A stretch of DNA of 64,000 nucleotides from an uncultured Bacilli bacterium (GCA_934162425.1 CAKPIS010000001.1:1-64000), one strand, 5' to 3'. Shown: positions 8,478 to 17,360, numbered from the stretch's first letter. The notes: a model not told the origin generated them from the sequence alone. A program made the numbers and translations.

Positions 8478-11198
8478 GTGAGAAAATTAAGTAGTAAAGA
8501 GCTTAGAAGAGAATGGATAAAATTTTATGAAGAAAGAGGACATAAAGATATTGGAAGAGTTTCTTTAATTGGAGATGGTACAACAGGTGTTTTATTTAAT
8601 GTAGCTGGAATGCAGCCTTTAATGCCATATTTATTAGGTAAAGCTCATCCTTTAGGTAAAAGATTATGCAATGTTCAAGGTTGTATAAGAACTAATGATA
8701 TAGATTCTGTTGGGGATAAAACTCATGCAACGTTTTTTGAAATGATGGGTAGTTGGAGTTTAGGTGATTACTTTAAAGAAGAAAGATGTAAATGGAGTTA
8801 TGATTTATTTACTAAAGTATTTGAAATACCAAGAAATAGACTTGCTACTACTTGCTTTATAGGTGATGATAATGCTCCAAGAGATACAGAATCTGCTTTT
8901 ATTAAAGAAAAACTTGGCTTTAAAAAAGAAAATATTTACTTCTTACCTAAAAGTGATAACTGGTGGGAAATAGAGTCAGGACCATGTGGACCAGATAGTG
9001 AATATTTTTATATAACAGATAAACCTCCTTGTTCTTTAGAGTGTAATCCTTCCTGTGATTGTGGACATTTTATTGAAATTGGTAACGATGTATTTATGGA
9101 ATATGAAAAAGTAGATAAAGATAAATACATTCCATTAAAAAATAAAAACGTAGATACAGGTTGGGGTTTTGAGAGAATACTTGCTTTTTTAAATACTAGT
9201 GATGGAGATATTTATAAAACAGATTTATATACTGGAGCTATGAATATTTTAGAAGAAAAATTATCCGTTAAGTATAATACTAATCCTGATATAGATAAAT
9301 CAATTAGAATTATTTTAGATCATACTAGAACATCTACAATGCTTTTAGGTGATTTAAAGCACTTGACACCATCTAACGTTGGAGCAGGATATATCTTAAG
9401 AAGACTTATTAGAAGATGTATAAGACATGTAAAAAAACTTAACTTAGAGCCTGTTATAATACTTGATATAGCTAAATACTTTATAGAAAAAGTGTATGAT
9501 GAAAGTTATCCAAATCTTTTAAAAGAAGAAGATTTTATATTAAATGAGATTGAAAAAGAAACTAATAATTTTTTAAAGACTTTGTCAAAAGGATTAAAAG
9601 AATTAGATAAAATGATTAAGGAAGAAGTTAAAGATAGTAATAAGTTAGATGCATCATTATGCTTTAAGTTATATGATACTTATGGATTTCCTTTTGAACT
9701 TACAAAAGAAATATTAAAGGAAAAAAATATAGATGCTAATGAAGAAGAATTTGATAAGTATATGAAAAAGCAAAAAGATTTAGCTAGAAGAAATGTTAAA
9801 AAGATAGATGAATTAAAGGTACTTGGAGATATTTCTAATTTTAAGGAAGAAAGTATTTTTACTGGTTATGAAAATTATGAAGACACTGGTAAAGTTATAT
9901 TTGTAGGTGATTTAAATGGAAATATTACAGATATTTATAGTGATGGTATAGTAATATGTGATAAAACACCATTTTATGCTACTATGGGTGGTCAAAAAGG
10001 TGATATAGGTTATATTACAAATGAGCATTTAAAAGCAGAAGTAACTAGTTGTATAAAAGCTCCTAATGGACAGACAATGCATATTATAAGGATTTTATCT
10101 GGTAGTATAAAGCTTAATGATATAGTTACACTTAGTGTAGATAAAGAATATAGAAAGTCTACTTGTCAAAATCATAGTGCAACACATTTACTTCAGTGTG
10201 CACTAAGAAAAGTGTTAGGAGATAGTGTACATCAAGCTGGTAGTTATGTTGATAATGAAACACTTAGATTTGATTTTAATTATACTGGTAAAATAACAGA
10301 TGAAGAAGTTATAAAAGTAGAAGAAGAAGTTAATAATATGATTAAAGAGGCATTACCTAATAAAACTACTATAACTACTTTAGATGAGGCTAAAAAGATG
10401 AATGCAATGGCTTTATTTGATGATAAGTATAAAGACTTAGTTAGGGTAGTTAACTTTGGAGATTCTTTAGAGTTATGCGGTGGTACTCACGTTAATAATA
10501 CTAAAGATATTAAATCTTTTGCTATTAAACAAATAGAATCAAAAGGACTTAATGTTTATAGAATAGAAGCTGTATGTGATGCTAATTTGGAAATAGAAAT
10601 ATTTTCTATGATAAAGCCTTATAATGATGAAATGATAGAGCTATTAAGTAAGGCTAAAGGTATATTAAAAGAAGCTGAAAAAGAAGATATTACTTTAGAA
10701 TTTAACTATGATATTTCTAACGAAAGACCTAAATGTTATAAAGATATATTAGAAAACAAAAAAGAAGTAGAAACTTTAAGAAAAACAGTAGCTAAATTAG
10801 AAAAAACTTATAAAGAAGAATTGACTAATAAATTACTTAAAAACGTAAATAATTACATAGATAAAAAAATAAAAGGAATATATGGTGATGTATTAATACT
10901 TTCATTTACAGATTATGATCTTAATAGTCTTAAGCAATTAGCTGGTTCTACTACATCTAAATTAGATAATGGTATTACTTTTATATTAAATGTTAAAAAT
11001 TCTTCAGTTAATTTTATTTTAAAAGCATCAGAGACTTTAAAAGATAAGATAGATTGCTCATCTATTATAAAAGAAATATCTAAAATAGCTGGTGGTTCAG
11101 GTGGTGGTAGCAAGATATTCGCACAAGGTGGGGGTATATTTGCAGATAAAAAAGATGAAATAATAGAATATGTTAAAAAGAAAATAGTAAAAGAATAA
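8478..11198 (+). CDS. alaS: Alanyl-tRNA synthetase
   Basis: 906 residues, GTG start immediately after the upstream stop, with GAGGTG in the preceding gene as ribosome site. Domains in order: the class II catalytic core (VAGMQPLMPYLLGKAHP, FFEMMGSWSLGDYF, motif 3 DTGWGFERI), the tRNA-recognition helices, the editing domain with the zinc-type SATHLL and CGGTH motifs, and a C-terminal DHHA1 region ending in a Gly-rich loop (GGSGGGSKIFAQGGG). It charges tRNA-Ala and clears mischarged Ser/Gly. Slightly longer than typical (about 875). It is governed by the T-box at 7730-7900. Confidence 0.97.
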   Translation: MRKLSSKELRREWIKFYEERGHKDIGRVSLIGDGTTGVLFNVAGMQPLMPYLLGKAHPLGKRLCNVQGCIRTNDIDSVGDKTHATFFEMMGSWSLGDYFKEERCKWSYDLFTKVFEIPRNRLATTCFIGDDNAPRDTESAFIKEKLGFKKENIYFLPKSDNWWEIESGPCGPDSEYFYITDKPPCSLECNPSCDCGHFIEIGNDVFMEYEKVDKDKYIPLKNKNVDTGWGFERILAFLNTSDGDIYKTDLYTGAMNILEEKLSVKYNTNPDIDKSIRIILDHTRTSTMLLGDLKHLTPSNVGAGYILRRLIRRCIRHVKKLNLEPVIILDIAKYFIEKVYDESYPNLLKEEDFILNEIEKETNNFLKTLSKGLKELDKMIKEEVKDSNKLDASLCFKLYDTYGFPFELTKEILKEKNIDANEEEFDKYMKKQKDLARRNVKKIDELKVLGDISNFKEESIFTGYENYEDTGKVIFVGDLNGNITDIYSDGIVICDKTPFYATMGGQKGDIGYITNEHLKAEVTSCIKAPNGQTMHIIRILSGSIKLNDIVTLSVDKEYRKSTCQNHSATHLLQCALRKVLGDSVHQAGSYVDNETLRFDFNYTGKITDEEVIKVEEEVNNMIKEALPNKTTITTLDEAKKMNAMALFDDKYKDLVRVVNFGDSLELCGGTHVNNTKDIKSFAIKQIESKGLNVYRIEAVCDANLEIEIFSMIKPYNDEMIELLSKAKGILKEAEKEDITLEFNYDISNERPKCYKDILENKKEVETLRKTVAKLEKTYKEELTNKLLKNVNNYIDKKIKGIYGDVLILSFTDYDLNSLKQLAGSTTSKLDNGITFILNVKNSSVNFILKASETLKDKIDCSSIIKEISKIAGGSGGGSKIFAQGGGIFADKKDEIIEYVKKKIVKE

Positions 11199-11211
11199 AG
11201 AGGTGATATTA

Positions 11212-12336
11212 GTGGAAGAAGTAGAAGTATTAGATTTTGATAATAAACCTAAAAAGAAAAAAAGAAAGTTAAAAAAGAAGATAAAATTATTTCTAATTTT
11301 AATAATTTTATTAATAATTATACTAGGAGGATATGGTACATATAATTACTTATTATCATCACCAAATAAAAAAAGTGAAATAATAGAATTTACTGTAGAT
11401 GATGGATCTAGTGTATATTTAGTTGGTACAAAATTAAAAAAAGAAAACTTAATTAGAAGCGAGTTAGCTTATAAGATATATGTTAAATTAAATAAAATAA
11501 ATAGTTATAAAGCTGGGATATATATTTTAGATAAATCTTATAGTACTCGTGATATTGTAGGATTATTAAGTGGTGATGTATATAAGAAAAGTGGCGTTAC
11601 AATTACATTTAAAGAAGGTAATAATATACGTGGTATAGTAAAAAGTATTACGAGTAAAACTAATATAACAGAAAGTGAGATTTACTCTCTTTTAAGTAAT
11701 AAAGAATATATTAATTCTTTAATTGATAAATACTGGTTTTTAACAGATGATATTAATAATGAAGATATATATTATCCATTAGAGGGTTATTTATTTCCAG
11801 ATACATATAATTTTGGTAAAGATCCTAAATTAATTAATATATTTGAAGCAATGCTTAATCAAACTGATAAAGTACTTTCTAAATATAAGTCACAAATAGA
11901 TTCATCTTCTTATAGTATAAATGAACTTGTAACACTTGCATCATTAATTGAAAAAGAAGGAATATATAATGATGATAGAAAAAAAATAGCTGGAGTATTT
12001 TATAATAGATTAAAATCTGGTATGTCACTTGGTAGTGATGTTACAACATACTATGCATTTAAAATAGAACTATCAGATAGAGATTTAACAAGTACTGAAA
12101 TTAATACATATAATCCATATAATACAAGAGGACCAAAAATGAATGGAAAATTACCAGTAGGTGCTATATCTAACTTTAGTGAAGGCTCATTTGAAGCAGC
12201 ATTAAATCCTAGTGATAATGATTATTACTATTTTGTAGCAGATAAAAGTGGTAAAACACATTTTACAAAAACTTATGAAGAACATATGAAAGTTATAAAA
12301 GAATTAAAAGAAAGTGGAAACTGGATAGAATGGTAG
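11212..12336 (+). CDS. mltG: Endolytic murein transglycosylase MltG (YceG family)
   Basis: 374 residues. GTG at 11212 is preferred: the upstream GTG at 11203 lies inside the ribosome site AGAGGTGAT. The start is a short Lys-rich cytoplasmic tail, then a single membrane anchor (about residues 25-43), a LysM-like region, and the YceG catalytic domain with LASLIEKEGIYNDDRKKIA (catalytic Glu), YNRLKSGMSLGSD and LPVGAISNFSEGS. It cleaves nascent glycan strands at the membrane and sets strand length. It follows alaS by 13 bp. In B. subtilis the homologue yrrL also belongs to the alaS-yrzL-yrrK-yrzB neighbourhood. Confidence 0.95.
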   Translation: MEEVEVLDFDNKPKKKKRKLKKKIKLFLILIILLIIILGGYGTYNYLLSSPNKKSEIIEFTVDDGSSVYLVGTKLKKENLIRSELAYKIYVKLNKINSYKAGIYILDKSYSTRDIVGLLSGDVYKKSGVTITFKEGNNIRGIVKSITSKTNITESEIYSLLSNKEYINSLIDKYWFLTDDINNEDIYYPLEGYLFPDTYNFGKDPKLINIFEAMLNQTDKVLSKYKSQIDSSSYSINELVTLASLIEKEGIYNDDRKKIAGVFYNRLKSGMSLGSDVTTYYAFKIELSDRDLTSTEINTYNPYNTRGPKMNGKLPVGAISNFSEGSFEAALNPSDNDYYYFVADKSGKTHFTKTYEEHMKVIKELKESGNWIEW

Positions 12337-12400
12337 CTATATCATTAACAGTTTCTTTTTTTCAAAAATATGATAAAATATATTATTAAACGAGGTACTT

Positions 12401-12901
12401 ATGGAAAATAATAATGAAGTTTTTAATAAATATAAGTTATTTGCTAGTTTTATTAATGAAACATATGATAAAAATAAAAAGATATTAGATGTTGGAGCAG
12501 GACATGCATCTACTAGTTGTCTTTTAGCATCATATGGTTTTAACGTATGTGCAATGGATAAGTTTTCTTCTTATACTATAGAAAGACTTAAAAGAAATGA
12601 TATTTGTTTTATTAATGATTATTTTTCATTAGATACTGATATATCCTGTTATGATTTAATAGTAGGACTTCACTGTTGTAATGCTATTGAGTTAATTATT
12701 AAATCTGCTATTTCAAATAATAAAGAATTTTTAGTTACTTTATGTGAAACTAGAAAAGATATAAGTAATTATATTTTAATAAAGACAAGAGAAGATTACA
12801 TTAATTATTTAATGAGCTTTGATAATAATATTAAAAGACATGATATGCCAATATATGTTGATGGTGAATGCTGGGGACATACTCTTTATTTAAAGAAGTA
12901 G
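12401..12901 (+). CDS. Class I SAM-dependent methyltransferase-like protein
   Basis: 166 residues with GAGGT 6 nt before the ATG. It shows the Rossmann motif I ILDVGAGHASTSCLLASYG and an acidic motif II (CAMDKF), then a motif-IV-like strand CYDLIVGLHCCNA. The whole is short, so it has little room for a substrate domain beyond the core. GLHCCN is reminiscent of the GLHxCG motif of some RNA/metabolite methyltransferases, but the substrate is unknown. It sits between mltG and ireB, with no clear terminator on either side. Confidence 0.7.
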   Translation: MENNNEVFNKYKLFASFINETYDKNKKILDVGAGHASTSCLLASYGFNVCAMDKFSSYTIERLKRNDICFINDYFSLDTDISCYDLIVGLHCCNAIELIIKSAISNNKEFLVTLCETRKDISNYILIKTREDYINYLMSFDNNIKRHDMPIYVDGECWGHTLYLKK

Positions 12902-12908
12902 TTGTATG

Positions 12909-12937
12909 TTGATATTTTTATAAAAAAATGGTAAAAT
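12909..12937 (+). promoter_or_regulatory. Promoter for ireB-ruvX-DUF1292
   Basis: -35 TTGATA (12909-12914), 17 bp, -10 TAAAAT (12932-12937) with extended TG at 12929-12930. Confidence 0.65.
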
Positions 12938-12968
12938 AAAGGTGTCTTATGAAGGTAGGAGTGGTAAT

Positions 12969-13214
12969 ATGTCATCTACAACATATTTATTTAACGTAGA
13001 AGAAGTAAATGATGCTTTGGTAAAAGATACTATAAAAGAAGTATGTGAAGCTTTAAATGAAAGAGGATATAATGCTGTTAATCAGTTGGCTGGATATTTA
13101 ATGAGTGGAGATCCAGGTTATATTTCTAATCATAAAGAAGCTAGAAATAAGATAAGTAAGATAGATCGTAGTAAAATTTTAGAAATACTAATTAAGGAAT
13201 ATTTAAAAAATTGA
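12969..13214 (+). CDS. ireB: IreB family regulatory phosphoprotein (UPF0297/YrzL)
   Basis: 81 residues. ATG at 12969 follows GTAGGAG; an upstream in-frame start at 12942 would add residues absent from the family. The body matches the UPF0297 pattern: INQLAGYLMSGDPGYISNHKEARNKI appears here as VNQLAGYLMSGDPGYIS then NHKEARNKISKID. In Enterococcus IreB is phosphorylated on N-terminal threonines by the PASTA kinase IreK and tunes cephalosporin tolerance. The N-terminus here has a Ser/Thr cluster (SSTT) in the matching place. Its stop overlaps the ruvX start. Confidence 0.93.
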   Translation: MSSTTYLFNVEEVNDALVKDTIKEVCEALNERGYNAVNQLAGYLMSGDPGYISNHKEARNKISKIDRSKILEILIKEYLKN

Positions 13215-13639
13215 GAATATTAGGTCTTGATTTAGGTACAAAAACGTTAGGTGTTTCGATTTGCGATAACACTGAGACAATAGCATCTTTTATTGGAACA
13301 ATTAGATTTACTGAAAATAAACCAGAAGAATCTTTTAAAGAGTTAGAAGAATTAATAAATGAGTATAATGTTAAAGCATTTGTTTTAGGTTTGCCTAAAA
13401 ATATGAATAATACTTATGGTGATGCTACTAAAAGATCACTAGATTTTAAGGAAATGTTACTTAAAAGATTTTCTATTCCAGTAGATCTCCAAGATGAGAG
13501 ATTAACTTCTGTTACTGCTAATAAGATTTTATTAGAAGCTGATACTTCTAGAAAAAAAAGAAAGAAAAAAGTTGATGGAATAGCAGCTACAATAATTTTA
13601 CAAAATTATTTAGATATAAGAAAGGGACAAGGAAAATAA
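13211..13639 (+). CDS. ruvX: RuvX/YqgF family Holliday-junction resolvase-like nuclease
   Basis: 142 residues, TTG start overlapping the ireB stop by 4 bp, so translation is coupled. It has an RNase H-like fold: ILGLDLGTKTLGVSICD at the N-terminus (first catalytic Asp), LGLPKNMNNTYGD in the middle and DERLTSVTA near the C-terminus. The family is implicated in 5' maturation of pre-16S rRNA and was first proposed as a Holliday-junction resolvase. The order ireB-ruvX-DUF1292 equals yrzL-yrrK-yrzB of Bacillus. Confidence 0.94.
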   Translation: MRILGLDLGTKTLGVSICDNTETIASFIGTIRFTENKPEESFKELEELINEYNVKAFVLGLPKNMNNTYGDATKRSLDFKEMLLKRFSIPVDLQDERLTSVTANKILLEADTSRKKRKKKVDGIAATIILQNYLDIRKGQGK

Positions 13640-13926
13640 TGGAAAACGAAGCAAAACAAGATAATACTTTTACAATTGTAAATGATGAAGGAAAAGAAAT
13701 TAAATGTGAAGTACTTTTCACTTATGAAGATGAAAAGACAAAGAAAAATTATATGGCATATACTGATAATACTTTAGATGAAGAAGGTAATACTAAGGTT
13801 TATGCATCAATATATAATCCAGAAGAAGAAAATCCAGTTTTACTTCCAATTGAAACAGAAGAAGAATGGAAATTAATAGAAGGTATATTATCTTCATTAA
13901 CTGCTGATGGAGAAGAACAAGAATAA
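13639..13926 (+). CDS. DUF1292 protein (YrzB family)
   Basis: 95 residues, strongly acidic. ATG overlaps the last base of the ruvX stop. Features of DUF1292 are visible: an N-terminal strand FTIVNDEGKEIKCEVLFTYE, then the YMAYTDNT segment and an acidic tail with EEEWKLIEGIL (seen as ETEEEWKLIEGI). The function of the family is unknown, but its position after ruvX is conserved across Bacilli. It is the last gene of this operon, followed by a bidirectional terminator. Confidence 0.9.
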   Translation: MENEAKQDNTFTIVNDEGKEIKCEVLFTYEDEKTKKNYMAYTDNTLDEEGNTKVYASIYNPEEENPVLLPIETEEEWKLIEGILSSLTADGEEQE

Positions 13927-13934
13927 TAAAATAA

Positions 13935-13965
13935 AAAAAGTTTGCGTTAAATTTGCAAACTTTTT
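13935..13965. terminator. Bidirectional terminator
   Basis: AAAAA-GTTTGC (13940-13945) pairs with GCAAAC-TTTTT (13955-13960). It serves the plus-strand DUF1292 and the convergent minus-strand phosphoesterase. The stop codon of the latter (13947-13949) lies in the loop. Confidence 0.85.
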
Positions 13966-14462
13966 ATTATGTTTCCATTTATTGTTTTAACAATTAAACT
14001 ATTATTTTCAAAAATCATGTAACTTTTATTAAGCCCATATCTTGGTTTACCAAGACTACCTGGATTAGCAAAAATAATATTATTATTTCGTTCTATACTA
14101 GGCACATGTGTATGACCACTTATAAATATATCACCATGATAACTAGGTAAATTAATATTATTATAAGTATGTCCATGACTAAATGTTACAATATGATTAT
14201 TAATTGTTAAAGATATTTCTTCATGTGCACATAAATCAAATTTATTATAATCAATCATATAATCACAATTACCCTTAATTAAAACTAGTTTATTTTTATA
14301 TTTTTTTATTTCATTTAATATTTGATTATTACTTGATATAGTATATATACCATATTCTAATAAATCGCCAAGTATTATTAATTTATCAAAACTTTCTTTA
14401 TTTAAAATATCACATAATGTTTTATAATCTCCGTGTATATCAGAAATAATAAGTACTTTCAT
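13947..14462 (-). CDS. YfcE/MJ0936-type metallophosphoesterase
   Basis: 171 residues; ATG after AAAGGAATGAT on the minus strand. Metal-binding motifs of the calcineurin-like superfamily appear in order: SDIHGDY (residues 8-14), GDLLEYG, GNCD, SHGHTYN and SGHTHVPS, ending in NPGSLGKPR. Members of this small class are phosphodiesterases with loose specificity. A promoter is likely on the minus strand at 14521-14494 (-35 TCGACA, 16 bp, TAAAAT with upstream TG). Transcribed toward ruvX and separated by the shared terminator. Confidence 0.92.
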   Translation of the reverse strand: MKVLIISDIHGDYKTLCDILNKESFDKLIILGDLLEYGIYTISSNNQILNEIKKYKNKLVLIKGNCDYMIDYNKFDLCAHEEISLTINNHIVTFSHGHTYNNINLPSYHGDIFISGHTHVPSIERNNNIIFANPGSLGKPRYGLNKSYMIFENNSLIVKTINGNIIKSLQI

Positions 14463-14564
14463 AATAGTATCATTCCTTTCTATTTATAGTTATATTTTAT
14501 CATATATTTTTTAATTGTCGAATTATGTCGTACGATTTTTAAAATTGTGAAAATGGTAAAATAG

Positions 14565-14594
14565 AATGCAGAAAATAAAATTCTGCATTTTTAA
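14565..14594 (+). terminator. Terminator-like hairpin upstream of Rpn copy 2
   Basis: AATGCAGAA (14565-14573) pairs perfectly with TTCTGCATT (14581-14589) across a 7-nt loop, then TTT. No plus-strand gene ends here, so it may attenuate the nuclease gene or mark an old element end. TGCAGAAAAT recurs in a similar form at about 14653. Confidence 0.4.
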
Positions 14595-14727
14595 GTTGTA
14601 CAAAAATTAATAAATCTGCTATAGCAAAAATTAATAATTTGTAAATAAAAACGTGCAGAAAATATCATTTGCATTAAAAATTAAATTAGTATATAGTGCC
14701 TTTTAGAAAGAAAGGAGAAAATAAAAT

Positions 14728-15570
14728 ATGCAAGAGGCAAAAATAATACCAATGATATATGATAAGGCATTTAAAAGTATTCTAACAAGTAAGGAGGTAA
14801 GAAGTTATTTAATAGATATAATATCAGATGTAATTAAAATAGATAAAGAAGAAATAAGAAAGAACATAGTATTTAAACAAAATGAACATAATCTATTAGG
14901 AATAAATGAAAAAAGAAAAACAAGTGACTTAATAGTAGAAATATCATATGGAGTAATAAACCTAGAAATGAATAAGGATTGGTATGATGGATTATTTGAT
15001 AGAAACCATGAATATATATCAAAGATAAGAGAGAACATACTAAAAGAAGAGAAAAGATATAATAAGTTAAAAAAGGTAATACAAATAAACTTTGATAATT
15101 TTAATATATATAAAACAGAAGAGATAATATTAAAGTTTGAGATGATGAATGAGAAAGGAATAAGAGAGAAAGTAAATATAGAAAGTTATCATGTAATACT
15201 TCCAAATGCAAGAAAAAAGTATTATAATGAAGGTATAAGAAATGCTTTGGTTGAGAGGTTGGTGATAATGACTATGGAAAAAGAAAAAGAATTAGAAGAG
15301 TTAATAGAAAAGAACATGGAATTAAAGCCTGTTGGGGAAAAGATAATAGAAATAAGTAGAGATGAAGAATTACAAGGAATATATGATAGGCAGGAACATG
15401 AAAGAATGGTTAGAAATTCTATAATGGCAACTAAGTTAGAAGATAGTTATCATAAAGGTGTTAATAAAGGAATAAATGAAAGTGCTAAAAAAATGAAAGA
15501 AGAAAATATATCAATTGATATAATAAGCAGAATAACTTCTTTATCTAAAGAAGAAATAGAAAAACTATAA
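14728..15570 (+). CDS. Rpn/PDDEXK-family nuclease (putative transposase), complete copy
   Basis: 280 residues, ATG after GAAAGGAG. The N-terminus MIYDKAFKSILTS is the usual DxxFKxl opening of the family. The putative catalytic set is Asp67 in SDLIVE and Glu80-x-Asn82-Lys83 in LEMNKDW (many relatives have Gln in place of Asn82). A long helical middle (RENILKEEKRYNKLKKVI) and a charged C-terminus follow, ending in a helix-turn-helix-like ISIDIISRITSLSKEEIEKL. Rpn proteins are DNA nucleases that increase recombination. It is nearly identical to the partial copy at 1-684 except for its last 35 residues. The region upstream (14463-14727) contains no other gene. Confidence 0.88.
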   Translation: MQEAKIIPMIYDKAFKSILTSKEVRSYLIDIISDVIKIDKEEIRKNIVFKQNEHNLLGINEKRKTSDLIVEISYGVINLEMNKDWYDGLFDRNHEYISKIRENILKEEKRYNKLKKVIQINFDNFNIYKTEEIILKFEMMNEKGIREKVNIESYHVILPNARKKYYNEGIRNALVERLVIMTMEKEKELEELIEKNMELKPVGEKIIEISRDEELQGIYDRQEHERMVRNSIMATKLEDSYHKGVNKGINESAKKMKEENISIDIISRITSLSKEEIEKL

Positions 15571-15581
15571 TAATATTTGTA

Positions 15582-15609
15582 AAGCTACAATATAATTGTG
15601 GTTTTTTTT
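15582..15609 (+). terminator. Rho-independent terminator after Rpn copy 2
   Basis: CTACAAT (15585-15591) pairs with ATTGTGG (15595-15601), extended by A-U pairs, then eight T. It is unlike the terminator of copy 1, so homology ends with the gene. Confidence 0.75.
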
Positions 15610-15655
15610 CTTAAAACATGCTATTATATATATGTAAGGTAGGTGCTTAAAACTT

Positions 15656-16132
15656 ATGTTAAATAATAAAGGTTTTGCTGTTTCAGCAGTTTTATATACA
15701 ACTTTAATAGCTTTTTTATTATTTCTAGCTGTAGTATTATCTATGTTTTCATCTTCATCAGACTTAGTTAGAAATGCCAATACTGATTTAATAAATGGTA
15801 ATAAGTTTGAAGCTAAACAAGTTACACTAACTAGTGAGTTTGACTTAAGTGGAACGAAAAAAAATACTTGTAAATCAAGCCCTATTGCTTCAAATGAATT
15901 TCATTGGTATGATAGTCCTGTAATAGTTAAAATAAATAGTAGATATGGTACTTATTACTGGCCAAAAGATTTTGGTAATGATAAGGCTGTTAATGATAGT
16001 ATGTTAGTTGCAGGTAACACATCATCCGATGGCAAATTAACAACTTCAGCTGTTAAGATGGAATTAACTTTTACTGATAATCTAGACGGGGTAGAAACTA
16101 CGGTTGAGTTAAATCCTAATATATGTCCTTAA
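15656..16132 (+). CDS. Pilin-like secreted protein with atypical class III leader
   Basis: 158 residues; ATG after GTAAGGTAGGTG. The leader NNKG|FAVSAVLYTTLIAFLLFLAVVLSMF resembles a prepilin signal (short basic stretch, Gly-Phe junction, about 25-residue hydrophobic helix) but lacks the Glu at +5. Two Cys, one after the helix (KNTCKSS) and one at the end (NICP), could form a disulfide. A possible extended -10 TGCTATTAT lies at 15619-15627. It may be a minor pilin or a simple membrane-anchored exoprotein. It stands alone between terminators. Confidence 0.6.
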   Translation: MLNNKGFAVSAVLYTTLIAFLLFLAVVLSMFSSSSDLVRNANTDLINGNKFEAKQVTLTSEFDLSGTKKNTCKSSPIASNEFHWYDSPVIVKINSRYGTYYWPKDFGNDKAVNDSMLVAGNTSSDGKLTTSAVKMELTFTDNLDGVETTVELNPNICP

Positions 16133-16139
16133 ATTTCTA

Positions 16140-16166
16140 GGTGTAATACTTTTATTACATCTTTTT
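16140..16166 (+). terminator. Rho-independent terminator
   Basis: GGTGTAAT (16140-16147) pairs with ATTACATC (16154-16161; one G-U), then TTTTT. Confidence 0.8.
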
Positions 16167-16278
16167 ATTTTGCATTATAAATATAAATTATAAGTTATAT
16201 AAAATATAAGTATTTGTATTATATAAACTCTACTGATATTATTTAATTATAAATTAATTTTATTTAGTGGAGGAGTTT

Positions 16279-17360
16279 ATGGATATTATTAAAATAGCGT
16301 TAACTGGTGGACCTAGTGGTGGTAAAACAATGATTTTAGAAAAGATAAAAGAATATGTAAGGGAAAATACTGATTATAATTTAATTATAGTACCAGAAAC
16401 AGCTACAGAGCTTTCTAATAATATAATTAGACCTCAAGATGTTTTAAATGCATATGATTTTCAAAATACTGTTTTTAAAAGACAATATTTTAAAGAATGT
16501 GAAGTAGATGATGTATTAAAATATAATGATAAAAAGAAAAATATAATAGTTTATGATAGGGGTATTATTGATAATAAGGCTTATTTAAATCAAGAATTAT
16601 TTGATATGTTACTTAGCTATTATGATAAAAAAGAATTAGAATTATTAAGTAATTATGATTTGGTTATATATTTAGAATCAGTTTCTCATTATGACAATAT
16701 AGAGTATGGGTTTAATAATAAAGCAAGATATGAAGATAAAAAATCAGCAGCACAATTAGATAATAAAACGGTAGAGGCATGGCTTGGACATAATAATTTG
16801 AAAGTAGTTAGAGCAAGAGAAAATAAACAAGATAAAATAGATGATGTAATTAAAATAATTGATGATGAAATAAATGATATAAGAAAAGAAAAAATAGAAA
16901 ACTACGAATTAGCTAATGAAAGTGATTTATCTATTTATGATGATAATAATTCTAAATTGATAAATGAAACAGATTATTATCTTGAAAATATTGATAATAA
17001 AAACTATAAATATATATTGACTAAAAGAAGTTATAAAAATTCTTTCTCTTATATATTTAAAACAGTAAATATAATCTTGATGAAAAAACAACTATTAATG
17101 AGAAAAATATTAGTGAAAAAGAATTTTTGCGTATTGCATGTAAATATGGCGTTATTAGTATAATAGAAAAAGAAATTTTATCATTTTATTATGATAGAAG
17201 AAAGTTTGATGTTATTAGTTATGACGGTAAAAAAAGAATAGAATTTATATATGATAAAGATTTAAAAGTGCCTAGTAATTTAAAGTTAAAAAAGAAAATA
17301 GATGATATGGATGATTTTATTAATAATCAAAAAAAGTTTATAAAAAAACTTGAAATATGA
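16279..17360 (+). pseudogene. P-loop ATPase with CYTH-like C-terminal domain, frameshifted
   Basis: ATG at 16279 follows GGAGGAG. The first frame encodes an AAA_28-type P-loop domain: TGGPSGGKTMI (Walker A), VYDRGIID and DLVIYLES. It then runs into a C-terminal region with KYILTKRSYKN, resembling a CYTH/triphosphate-tunnel domain. Near 17056-17064 the frame is lost: beyond it frame 1 reads nonsense to 17163, while a shifted frame continues sensibly (NLDEKTTINEKNISEKEFLR, IACKYGVISIIEKE, SYDGKKRIEFIYD) to the stop at 17358-17360. One extra A in the AAAA run at about 17058-17062 would restore one ORF of about 360 residues. Either a recent pseudogene, a slippage site, or a sequencing error. Confidence 0.7.

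Noticed and set aside
1..15570. Composite transposon bounded by two Rpn copies
   Set aside because: The enclosed genes are conserved core genes in Bacilli order, and no terminal inverted repeats or target duplications are seen.
17127..17360. Separate small gene downstream of the P-loop gene
   Set aside because: It has no ribosome site and continues the protein of the upstream frame; it is the 3' part of a frameshifted gene.
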